From contig JBKUYM010000001.1 of assembly GCA_046964515.1 (NCBI GenBank), forward strand, positions 434,001 through 498,000: a DNA stretch of 64,000 nucleotides, read 5' to 3'. Below are positions 42,372 to 50,519 of the stretch, piece after piece. Under the pieces are notes generated by a model. It was not told where the DNA came from. It searched no databases and saw only the letters and a program-made list of their open reading frames with translations. The position numbers and the translations under genes were made by a program. Origin of the DNA: UMGS1663 sp046964515 (lineage in GTDB: Bacteria > Bacillota > Clostridia > TANB77 > CAG-508). Positions within the stretch are counted from its first letter, which is position 1, and every line of letters begins with the position of its first letter.

Positions 42372-42411
42372 AAGAAGGGAACCAGTTAATCATCTGGTTC
42401 CCTTCTTTTTA
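42372..42411. terminator. Bidirectional terminator carrying the stop codon of the minus-strand gene in its loop
   Basis: A 14-bp perfect stem (42372-42385 with 42394-42407). The 8-base loop contains the minus-strand TAA (42388-42386). T-rich on both strands. Confidence 0.85.
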
Positions 42412-42775
42412 ACAAATAATTTGCTTGCTCTACTCTTTGTCTGCAAAGAGTAAAAGCACGATGCAATTTACCAATACGGGTATTTCTCTTACTATAAAGA
42501 TACAAGAAAAAGCTAGCACGCTGGATTTCAAAAAAATTTTTTAATTTTGAAAACAACGTAGATGGAATTTCAAAATAAGCATTTGAATAAACCATACACC
42601 AAATGGAATATTCCCTAGAAAAAGAAGTAATAAAATTATCTAATGCAGATAACGTTTTTTGTAAATCTTGGGAATAACTGTCTGGTGATTCTTTTATTTT
42701 ATCCCAATGAAAACCTATTTGATATACATACCACCGTAATTTAATGGTATATTTAAGAAAGATTAGTGAAAACAT
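42386..42775 (-). CDS. Small protein of unknown function
   Basis: I start at ATG 42775, six bases after AGGAGGG; the frame also extends to 42805. The 129-residue product is rich in aromatic and basic residues. It begins with a hydrophobic helix and continues as amphipathic helices (SFSREYSIWCMVYSNAYF, FEIQRASFFLYLYSKRNTR). I do not recognise a family. It contains the only in-frame CGG codon (42736-42734) I found in the window away from a frame break, in TTA-CGG-TGG. Here +1 slippage would hit a stop seven codons on, so CGG must be read as sense, or the gene is not conserved. Confidence 0.6.
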   Translation of the reverse strand: MFSLIFLKYTIKLRWYVYQIGFHWDKIKESPDSYSQDLQKTLSALDNFITSFSREYSIWCMVYSNAYFEIPSTLFSKLKNFFEIQRASFFLYLYSKRNTRIGKLHRAFTLCRQRVEQANYLLKRREPDD

Positions 42776-42906
42776 AATATGCCCTCCTATTTTATAAAGA
42801 ATCAATAAGTTATGACTATTATATATATAATCAAGTCCTTTTTCAATGGAAGAAATATCTTTTATGAATAAAATTTATAAAAAAATAAGAAAAATTGAAA
42901 AAGTAC

Positions 42907-42935
42907 TTGATTTTTCTAAATAGTTGTATTAAAAT
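42907..42935 (+). promoter_or_regulatory. Promoter of the mraZ cell-wall/division cluster
   Basis: TTGATT (42907-42912), 17-base spacer, TAAAAT (42930-42935). Confidence 0.6.
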
Positions 42936-42941
42936 TTAATC

Positions 42942-42970
42942 GAAGTGGAGCAAAGTGGTGAAAAGTGGAA
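42942..42970 (+). promoter_or_regulatory. Three MraZ-binding boxes
   Basis: AAGTGG recurs at 10-base spacing (GTGG at 42945, 42955 and 42965) just downstream of the promoter. This is the known arrangement of operator repeats bound by MraZ, so the cluster is probably autoregulated. Confidence 0.75.
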
Positions 42971-42995
42971 TGAAATGTCCGGGAGGTGAAACAAA

Positions 42996-43427
42996 GTGCT
43001 AATTGGTGAGTATGAACATTCTCTAGATGTAAAAGGTAGATTAATTATGCCAGCAAAACTTAGAGAAGATATGGGAGAAAAGTTCATAGTAACAAAAGGA
43101 TTAGACGGTTGTTTATTCGGATTTTCACAAAATGAATGGGCTAACTTTGAAGAAAAATTAAAAACACTTCCACTTACCAATAAAAATGCAAGAGATTTCG
43201 TAAGATTTTTCTTATCAGGTGCTACAGAATGCGAAATTGATAAACAAGGTAGATTTTTGATTGCTGGAAATTTAAGAGATTATGCCAATATGGAAAAAGA
43301 TGTCGTAATTATTGGTGTAGGCACTAGACTTGAAATTTGGAATAGGGAAAAATGGAAAGCATATAACAGTGATGAAAATATTTCAGCAGACGAAATTGCA
43401 GAGAATATGACAATGCTTGGTATATAA
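42996..43427 (+). CDS. mraZ: Transcriptional regulator MraZ
   Basis: GTG start after GGGAGGTG. The 143-residue product contains two AbrB-like SpoVT halves: the first with GEYEHSLDVKGRLIMPAKLRE, the second with CEIDKQGRFLIAGNLRDYANM and VGTRLEIWNREKW. It forms a ring that binds the repeated GTGG boxes at 42942-42970 and controls the downstream division and cell-wall genes. Normal length. Confidence 0.95.
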   Translation: MLIGEYEHSLDVKGRLIMPAKLREDMGEKFIVTKGLDGCLFGFSQNEWANFEEKLKTLPLTNKNARDFVRFFLSGATECEIDKQGRFLIAGNLRDYANMEKDVVIIGVGTRLEIWNREKWKAYNSDENISADEIAENMTMLGI

Positions 43428-43743
43428 CTTGCAAAAGTTTATATAAATTACACGAAAGATAAAATAACAAATTACTAAAGAAAAAAGCATACAAAAGAAA
43501 AATTAAAAAAAGAAAATTTACAAAAGAAAAAACAAAAGTAAAGTACACAAAAGATAAAATTTAAAAAAGTTTTTACAAAAGAAGATACATAAAAACAAAT
43601 CCAAACCAAAGAAAAGGATTGGAGATACAAAGGACAAGTTTATCATTTTTAATAAACTAGAACAAAAGAAAAAAACAAATTCATACAAAGGATAAAAAAG
43701 GAAAATACAAAAGAAACACAAAAGAAAAAAATTCAAAATGGCA
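43428..43743. other. Extremely A-rich gene-free stretch between mraZ and rsmH
   Basis: About 300 bases dominated on the plus strand by degenerate ACAAAAGA/ACAAAGGA motifs, with no open frame of note. It is unusual because mraZ and rsmH are normally adjacent. Confidence 0.5.
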
Positions 43744-43773
43744 TTGACAGTTGGTATTTTTATAATACCAACT
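43744..43773 (+). promoter_or_regulatory. TTGACA element overlapping a 10-bp hairpin upstream of rsmH
   Basis: TTGACA (43744-43749) runs into AGTTGGTATT/AATACCAACT (stem 43749-43758 with 43764-43773). No T-run follows, so an operator is more likely than a terminator. No -10 sits at 17 bases. Confidence 0.4.
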
Positions 43774-43813
43774 GCTTATGCTATTATTGCTCTAAGAATA
43801 ATGAGGTGAACCA

Positions 43814-44749
43814 TTGGAATTTATACATAAACCAGTTATGCTAACAGAATGTATGGAAGGTCTACAAATAAAACCAAATGGTATTTATGTAGATGGAACA
43901 TTAGGAGGGGCAGGTCATAGCCAGGAAATTGCCAAAAGATTATCTCCTGAAGGAAAATTAATTGGTATTGACAGAGATCAAGAAGCTTTAGAAGTAGCAA
44001 AAGAAAAGCTAAAGGCTTATACAAACATTACATACATACATGGTAATCACGATCAAATTAAATCGATTTTAGAAGAAATTGGCATTCTAAAAGTAGATGG
44101 TATCTTATTAGACTTAGGGGTTTCTTCTTATCAATTAGACGAAAGAGCCAGAGGATTTAGCTATATGGGAGATGCAAAATTAGATATGCGTATGGATACA
44201 TCCCAAAGTTTAACAGCTTATGAAGTTATAAACACTTATTCAGAAGAAAAATTAATACAAATATTACAAGATTATGGAGAAGAACGTTTTGCAAAACAAA
44301 TTGTCTGTAACATAAGTAAAGAAAGAAAAAAACATCCTATAGAAACGACTATGCAATTAGTAGATATTATAAAAGATAGTATTCCTTTAGGAAAGCAAAA
44401 AGAAGGGCATCCTGCCAAAAGAACATTTCAAGCTATTCGTATAGAAGTAAATAATGAAATAGAGCCGTTATTTCAAACAATAGAACAATCTATAGAACTT
44501 TTGAAAGATAAAGGAAGGCTGTGTGTACTTACATTTCATTCTTTAGAAGATAGAAATGTAAAAAAAGCAATGACAAAGGCAGAAGGTATTTGTACTTGTC
44601 CAAGAGATTTACCTTATTGCGTTTGTGGCTGTAAGACACAAGGAAAAATCATTAATAAAAAACCAATCATAGCCAGTCAAGCAGAACAAACACAAAATGC
44701 TAGATCTAAAAGTGCAAAATTAAGAATATTTGAAAAGATAGAAGTATAA
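43814..44749 (+). CDS. rsmH: 16S rRNA (cytosine-1402-N4)-methyltransferase
   Basis: TTG start at 43814 behind GAGGTGA. The 311-residue product has HKPVMLTECMEGL, DGTLGGAGHSQEIAKRL (SAM loop), GIDRDQEAL, LLDLGVSSYQLDERARGFSY and FHSLEDRNVKKA, plus a Cys-rich TCPRDLPYCVCG segment. Complete RsmH/MraW family member. Part of the mra cluster; ftsL follows by 26 bases. Confidence 0.97.
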   Translation: MEFIHKPVMLTECMEGLQIKPNGIYVDGTLGGAGHSQEIAKRLSPEGKLIGIDRDQEALEVAKEKLKAYTNITYIHGNHDQIKSILEEIGILKVDGILLDLGVSSYQLDERARGFSYMGDAKLDMRMDTSQSLTAYEVINTYSEEKLIQILQDYGEERFAKQIVCNISKERKKHPIETTMQLVDIIKDSIPLGKQKEGHPAKRTFQAIRIEVNNEIEPLFQTIEQSIELLKDKGRLCVLTFHSLEDRNVKKAMTKAEGICTCPRDLPYCVCGCKTQGKIINKKPIIASQAEQTQNARSKSAKLRIFEKIEV

Positions 44750-44775
44750 AACAGAGGAAGAAATGAGGTGAAAAC

Positions 44776-45309
44776 ATGGCATACCAAAGATATGGTGGTG
44801 GATATCAGTATGAAACAACACCTAGAAAATTGGAACCAGAATATGAACCAATTCGAAAAGACCCATATCCAAAGAAAAAATCAGCGGTTAAAAAAGTAGA
44901 AAAAGTAAAAACACAAAAGAAAGCAAAGGCTAAAAGAAAATTAAAGCCTAAAGCAAAATTAGTGTTTTCTATTATGGCTGGTTTTATCATTTTATTTGGT
45001 ATTAGCTATCAAAATTCACTAATTACAGAAACTTTTAATAAAAAAGAAGAATTAAAGAAAAATTTAAGTGCTGTACAAAAAGAAAATGAACAATTACGTG
45101 TAAATATAGAAAACAGTTTAAATTTAAATAATATAGAACAATTGGCTAAAGAGAAATTAGGCATGCAAAAGCTAGATAATGCACAAAAGAAGTATATTAG
45201 CTTAGATAAGAAAGATTATGTAGAACCTGCAACAGAAGAAGTGGTTATTCAGCAAGAAGAAGGTTTATGGCAAAAATTAATAAATGGATTAACAAAAAGT
45301 ATTAAATAG
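44776..45309 (+). CDS. ftsL: Cell division protein FtsL/DivIC-like
   Basis: The 177-residue bitopic protein has a basic cytosolic N-terminus (about 1-60), one transmembrane helix (LVFSIMAGFIILFGISYQ) and an extracellular leucine-zipper coiled coil (about 90-125). The FtsL-type IEQLAKEKLGMQK motif follows, then an acidic tail. Position directly after rsmH and before the PBP is where ftsL lies in this cluster. It scaffolds the divisome. Confidence 0.85.
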   Translation: MAYQRYGGGYQYETTPRKLEPEYEPIRKDPYPKKKSAVKKVEKVKTQKKAKAKRKLKPKAKLVFSIMAGFIILFGISYQNSLITETFNKKEELKKNLSAVQKENEQLRVNIENSLNLNNIEQLAKEKLGMQKLDNAQKKYISLDKKDYVEPATEEVVIQQEEGLWQKLINGLTKSIK

Positions 45310-45343
45310 TATGATGGTTTATAAGTATCATACTATTTTTTTG
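45306..45343 (+). terminator. Terminator overlapping the ftsL stop codon
   Basis: ATAGTATGAT (45306-45315, holding the TAG stop) pairs with ATCATACTAT (45327-45336), then T7. Confidence 0.8.
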
Positions 45344-45381
45344 TGTAAAATATAAAAGCAATAGAAATTAAAAAAATCAGG

Positions 45382-45415
45382 AAAAACAGATTTCAAAAAT
45401 AAATCTGTTTTTTTC
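45382..45415 (+). terminator. Second terminator-like hairpin upstream of the PBP gene
   Basis: AAAAACAGATTT pairs with AAATCTGTTTTT, 7-base loop, T-rich right arm. Confidence 0.65.
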
Positions 45416-45495
45416 TAGTTACATTGAAAATCAGGCATAAAACCATAGATAGATAATACAAATAATAATAGTAAGATAAAAGGCAAAGAGAGGTT

Positions 45496-47695
45496 TTGAA
45501 TTTGAAAAGACAAAGAAGAAAAATAGACAAAGCGCTAATAGAGCCAAAGGAAAAAAAGAAAAGAATAACAAAAAACCAACAATTAAAAAGAAAAATAGAA
45601 AAAGAAATAAAAAAACAAGATAATGGTAAAGAAATAAAAAAGTTGCGAAATAAAAAACCAATAAATTTTAAAAAATTGAATAAAAAAGAAAGCAAAAATG
45701 CAGAACCCATTGGAAACTTATCTAGAAAAAAAAGGATGAAATATGAATTATTGATAGCGGTTCTAATTTTAATGACTTTAGTTGGAAGAATTGGCTATAT
45801 TCAATTTGTACAAGGTAGCGAATTGCAAGCAATGGCATATGTGCAACAAACGTTAGATCGTAATATCAATCCTAAGAGAGGTACGATTTATGATGCTACT
45901 GGTAAAAATATATTAGCAGTTAGCTCTACAGTAGAAACTGTAACAGTAAATCCAGTGAATATTGCTGTGAAGGATAGGGAAAAAGTAGCCAAAGCGTTAA
46001 GCCAAATTTTTTCTTTAGAATATGAAACAGTATTAAAAAAAGTAAGTAAACGAAGTTCTATTGAAACGATTGCTAAAAAGGTAGAAAAAGAAAAAACAGA
46101 CGAATTGAGAATCTGGATGCAAAATAACCATATTACCACAGGGATTAATATAGATGAAGATACGAAGCGATATTATCCTTATAACAATCTAGCTTCTCAA
46201 ATTATTGGCTTTTGTGGTAGCGATAATCAAGGATTAGATGGTATCGAAGCAATTTATGACGAAATATTAAAAGGAAGTAAAGGGAAAATTACAAAAATGA
46301 CAGATGCAAAAGGTGGTGATATTGCAGAAACAACAGAAAACTATGTGCCAGCTATAGATGGTCATGATTTAATTTTATCAATAGATAGTACCATACAAGG
46401 GATTGCAGAAAAATATTTAAAAGAAGCTTGTATTGATAATGTTTGTACAGATGGTGGTAATATTATTGTCATGAACCCGAAAACAGGAGATGTATTAGCA
46501 CTAGCTGGTTATCCGAATTATAATTTAAATGAACCATATACGCCGAATACAGAAGAATTAAAAAATACATGGGAGACACTATCACAGACAGACAAGAGTA
46601 AAAATTTACAAGCTATGTGGAGAAATAAAGCGATTTCTGATACTTATGAACCAGGATCTACTTTTAAACTAGTAACTGCTTCAGCTGCGTTAGAAGAAGG
46701 GATAACTACTACTGATAAAGAAGGAGAATTTTGTTGTACTGGTTCTATTGAAATTGCTGGTGTTAGAATGAAGTGTTGGAGATATTATAGGCCACATGGA
46801 CCAGAAAGTTTAAGGCAAGCATTAATGAATTCGTGTAATCCAGTATTTATTGGATTAGGACAGAAGATAGGCGTGCATAAATATTATGAATATTTAAATA
46901 AATTTGGTTTCTTAAGAAAAACGGGTATTGATTTACCAGGAGAGGCAAAGGGGATTTTCTTAGCGGAAAATAAAGTAGGACCTGTAGAACTTCGGAACGA
47001 TTGCTTTTGGTCAAAGATTTGAAGTAACCCCTATGCAAATGATTGCTATGGTATCTACGATTGCTAATGGTGGCATATATACAGAGCCTAGAATTGTAAA
47101 AGCCACCATAGATAGTCAAACGGGAGAAAAAACGCAAGTGGAAGTAAAGCGAAAAGAACGCGTTATATCACAAGAAACTGCCAACAATGTACTTAGTATG
47201 ATGGAAAGTGTTGTAGCAGAAGGAACAGGAAAAAATTCACAAGTAAAGGGCTATCGTATTGGAGGAAAAACAGGAACATCGGAGGATGGTGTTAATACAG
47301 GAAAGTATGTTACTTCTTTTATAGGGGTAGCACCTATATCTGACCCACAAGTTTGTATATTAGTTACTTTATATAACCCAACAGGTGAGGGAGGACATCA
47401 AGGTGGTGGTGTAGCAGCACCGATTGGTTCACAAGTTTTTGGAGAGGTATTGCCATATTTAGAAATAAAAATGGATAATGAAACACAAGTAGAAACCGTA
47501 GAACAAGTAGAAGTACCAAATGTAGTTGGTATGAATTTGAAAGATGCAGATAAAGCTTTAAAAGATGTGGGATTGGAAATGTATATAGAAGATCAAACAG
47601 AAGAGATAGATAAAACCAATACAACGGTAAGTTTACAAACGCCAAGCCAAGGCATTATGGTGAAAAAAGGAAGTAATGTATTTGTGGAATTTTAA
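45496..47695 (+). CDS. Class B penicillin-binding protein (FtsI/SpoVD type) read through a +1 frameshift at CGG
   Basis: Two frames, 45496-46992 and 46994-47695, join by skipping the C at 46993 to give a 732-residue PBP. It has a Lys-rich cytosolic tail, a transmembrane helix (LLIAVLILMTLVGRIGYIQF), a dimerisation domain with RGTIYDATGK, and the transpeptidase S-x-x-K (EPGSTFKLV, about 388) and SCN (about 446). After the break it continues ELGTIAFGQRFEVTP, KTGTSEDG and one PASTA domain. Without the shift translation stops at 47020-47022, before the KTG motif, so that product would be inactive. The break is CTT-CGG-A. The intact paralogue at 31265 reads LATMSFGQRFTITP at the same place. Its position in the mra cluster suggests it serves division or sporulation wall synthesis. 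Confidence 0.88.
46990..46996 (+). other. Putative +1 frameshift site CTT-CGG-A (PBP gene)
   Basis: Codons CTT (46990-46992), CGG (46993-46995). Skipping C46993 restores GGA-ACG-ATT, encoding the conserved G-T-I-A-F-G-Q. Confidence 0.75.
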
Positions 47696-47713
47696 AATAA
47701 AATAGAATAAATT

Positions 47714-47760
47714 CACGATAATTTTAAAGATAGCATAGTAAAATTATCGTGTTATTTTAT
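47714..47760 (+). terminator. Terminator after the PBP gene
   Basis: A 12-bp perfect stem (47714-47725 with 47740-47751), then TTATTTTATTT. Confidence 0.75.
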
Positions 47761-47864
47761 TTGACGAGTTTGCAAAAGTTAATTTATCAGCATATGTAAT
47801 AGGTATTTTGCATAGATATAGAACAAGATAAAGGAGAAGCTACCAAAATTCCCTAAAAAATGCA

Positions 47865-47893
47865 TTTACAAATGAAAAAATTAGAGATATAAT
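47865..47893 (+). promoter_or_regulatory. Promoter of murE-mraY-ftsW
   Basis: TTTACA (47865-47870), 17-base spacer, TATAAT (47888-47893). Confidence 0.7.
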
Positions 47894-47933
47894 GTACACG
47901 GAAAAATAGAAACAAAGTAAAGGAGTAAACTGT

Positions 47934-49436
47934 ATGGATTTAAAAGAAATATTAGCAGGTTTGGAAGGCTTAAAGGTAAAGGGAACATTAGATAAAAAAA
48001 TTACAAATTTAGACAGTGATTCTAGAAATATAACAAAAGATAGTATGTTTATTGCAATAAAAGGTTTTTCGGTAGATGGTCATGAATATATTGCGAAGGC
48101 TATAGAGCAAGGTGCTAGTGTTATTATGGCACAAGCCGATGTAGATAAAAACATTATAAAAGCCATTCCAGAGGATGTAACCATTATTGTGGCACCAGAT
48201 ACTAGATATGCATTGGCTATTTGTGCTTGTCATTTTTATAAAAATCCATCTAAAAGGTTTAAATTAATTGGTATTACAGGAACAAAAGGAAAAACCACAA
48301 CAGCATTTATGACAAAAGCCATTTTAGAAAAAGCAGGTAAAAAAGTAGGGCTTATTGGAACAATTGCATCTTACATAGGTGATAAAAAGATAGAAGATAG
48401 TGATAGAACAACACCAGAGAGTATTAAATTACAAAAAATGTTTTATGATATGGCAGAAGCTGGCTGTGAAGCCGTGGTTATGGAAGTATCTTCTCAAAGT
48501 TTAAAATTACATAGAGTGGCTGGCTCTGAATTTGATATTGGTATTTTTACTAATTTTTCAGAAGATCATATTAGTCCAAAAGAACATCCAGATATGGAAG
48601 ATTATTTCCAATCTAAATTAAAATTATTTGAAATGTGTAAAACCGGTTTCGTAAATGCAGATGATTTATATGCAGCAAAAGTACCAAAATTAGCACAAAA
48701 TTGTGATATAACCACTTATGGGATTGATAATTTTTGTAATGTTCTTGCAAAAGATATTACCATTACAAACTCCTATGTAGATTTTAAAGTGAAAATAGGG
48801 GAAAGAAATGAAAGAGTAAAAACTTGTATACCGGGTAGATTTAGTGTTTATAATTCATTGGCTGCTATTTGTGTAGCTATGAAACTAGGTTGCAATGCAG
48901 AACAAATAAAAGAAGCATTATTAGAAGTTAGAGTACCGGGCAGATCAGAATTAGTTAATAATAAGAAAGAATTAACCATCATGATTGATTATGCACATTC
49001 TCCAGAGAGTTTAGAAAGTATTTTAAATGCTGTAAAGTCGTATACAAGAGGAAAAGTGATTAGCCTATTTGGTTGTGGAGGAGATAGAGATACTGGAAAA
49101 AGACCTATTATGGGAGAAATTTCAGGTAGAATAGCGGATTTTACCATTATTACATCTGATAATCCACGTACCGAAGATCCTCATAAAATTGTGGAACAAA
49201 TAGAAGAAGGTATAAAGAAGACAAAAGGAAAATATACTGTAATAGAAGATAGAACAGAAGCTATACGCTATGCTATTAAAATGGCCGATAAGAAAGATAT
49301 TATCGTATTAGCTGGAAAAGGGCATGAACCATATCAAGAAATCAATGGTGTAAAATATCCTTTTGATGAAAGAATCATTGTAAATGAAATTATAAATGAA
49401 GAAAAGGATACTAAAAAAAATAAAGCTAAAAAATAA
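47934..49436 (+). CDS. murE: UDP-MurNAc-L-Ala-D-Glu : meso-diaminopimelate ligase
   Basis: The 500-residue Mur ligase has an N-terminal substrate domain (DSRNITKDSMFIAIKG), ATP loop GITGTKGKTTTAFM (about 113), EVSSQSLKLHR, and the C-terminal domain with GCGGDRDTGKRPIMG. The DNPRTEDP motif (about 408) is the signature for meso-diaminopimelate rather than lysine. It adds the third residue of the peptidoglycan stem peptide in the cytosol. RBS AAAGGAG. mraY follows after 42 bases; murF is not in the window. Confidence 0.96.
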   Translation: MDLKEILAGLEGLKVKGTLDKKITNLDSDSRNITKDSMFIAIKGFSVDGHEYIAKAIEQGASVIMAQADVDKNIIKAIPEDVTIIVAPDTRYALAICACHFYKNPSKRFKLIGITGTKGKTTTAFMTKAILEKAGKKVGLIGTIASYIGDKKIEDSDRTTPESIKLQKMFYDMAEAGCEAVVMEVSSQSLKLHRVAGSEFDIGIFTNFSEDHISPKEHPDMEDYFQSKLKLFEMCKTGFVNADDLYAAKVPKLAQNCDITTYGIDNFCNVLAKDITITNSYVDFKVKIGERNERVKTCIPGRFSVYNSLAAICVAMKLGCNAEQIKEALLEVRVPGRSELVNNKKELTIMIDYAHSPESLESILNAVKSYTRGKVISLFGCGGDRDTGKRPIMGEISGRIADFTIITSDNPRTEDPHKIVEQIEEGIKKTKGKYTVIEDRTEAIRYAIKMADKKDIIVLAGKGHEPYQEINGVKYPFDERIIVNEIINEEKDTKKNKAKK

Positions 49437-49478
49437 ACCAAGTAAAAGAAAAAATCAAAAGCAAAGTAGGGGGAAACC

Positions 49479-50456
49479 ATGGATTTTCAAGTAAAAGTAT
49501 TACTAATTAGTTTTTTTATAACAGTGATATTAGCAGTTATCATCATACCTATATTAAAAAAACTAAAAATTGGTCAAATAGAAAGAGATGATGGACCACA
49601 ATCTCACCTAAAAAAACAAGGAACGCCAACAATGGGTGGTATCATTATGGTTCTTAGTATGATTATAGTTTGTATAGGATTATTTTTTTACTATCATGCT
49701 AAAGAGCCAGAAGTGGCAAATCATATTCTACCATTATTAATTGTTAGTGTAGGATTTGGTTTAATAGGATTTATAGATGATTTCAAAAAATTAGTATTAA
49801 AAAATACAAAAGGATTAAAACCGATAGCTAAAATGTTAGGTCTTCTAATCATAGCGGTTGCGTATACTTTATTTTTAACCAATGTTTTAGAAATAGGAAC
49901 CGACATCTATATACCATTTGTAAAGACAGCGATAACTTTGCCTATTTGGCTATATATTCCATTAGCGATTATGGTTATGTTAGCAACAACAAATGCAATT
50001 AATTTAACAGATGGTGTGGATGGTTTAGCAAGTAGTATTACAACGATTATTCTAACGTGCTTAACTGTTATTGCCATTATCTTTCAGATAAAAGAAGTAG
50101 CTATTTTTGGAAGTGTGCTCGCAGGTGCCTGCTTAGGCTTCTTGCTATTTAACTTATATCCATCCAAAGTTATGATGGGAGACACGGGATCTTTGATGTT
50201 AGGTGGTGCAGTAGCAGCGATTGCTTTATATTTAAAAATGCCATTATTACTATTGATTATTGCCCTAATACCTATTTTAGAAACTTTATCCGATATTATA
50301 CAAGTTGCTTATTATAAAAAAACAGGTAATAGAATTTTTAAAATGGCACCATTACATCATCATTTTGAATTATCTGGTTGGAAAGAAAATAAGATTGTAT
50401 CTGTATTTAGTCTAATTACATTAATTGTTTGTATCATTGGTGTATTAGCAATTTAA
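49479..50456 (+). CDS. mraY: Phospho-MurNAc-pentapeptide transferase
   Basis: The 325-residue membrane enzyme has about ten transmembrane helices. Motifs: GPQSHLKKQGTPTMGG, GFIDDFKKLV (Asp pair), NAINLTDGVDGLA, MGDTGSLMLGG and the HHHFELSGW loop (about 292). It makes lipid I on the inner membrane face. RBS AGGGGG. Full length. Confidence 0.97.
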   Translation: MDFQVKVLLISFFITVILAVIIIPILKKLKIGQIERDDGPQSHLKKQGTPTMGGIIMVLSMIIVCIGLFFYYHAKEPEVANHILPLLIVSVGFGLIGFIDDFKKLVLKNTKGLKPIAKMLGLLIIAVAYTLFLTNVLEIGTDIYIPFVKTAITLPIWLYIPLAIMVMLATTNAINLTDGVDGLASSITTIILTCLTVIAIIFQIKEVAIFGSVLAGACLGFLLFNLYPSKVMMGDTGSLMLGGAVAAIALYLKMPLLLLIIALIPILETLSDIIQVAYYKKTGNRIFKMAPLHHHFELSGWKENKIVSVFSLITLIVCIIGVLAI

Positions 50457-50498
50457 TCTAGGAAAATACCAAAAAGATAATAGGAGGACCTAGATACA

Positions 50499-50519
50499 AT
50501 GAGGGAGGAAAGAAATTGA
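50499..50519 (+). CDS. Tiny upstream frame coupled to ftsW
   Basis: ATG 50499 sits behind TAGGAGG and encodes only MREERN before a TGA (50517-50519) that overlaps the ftsW TTG start. It contains the ftsW ribosome site GGGAGG. It could couple or tune ftsW translation. Confidence 0.35.
   Translation: MREERN

Noticed and set aside
43324..43736. Minus-strand Phe/Leu-rich frames between mraZ and rsmH
   Set aside because: They are complements of an A-rich tract; composition alone keeps them open.
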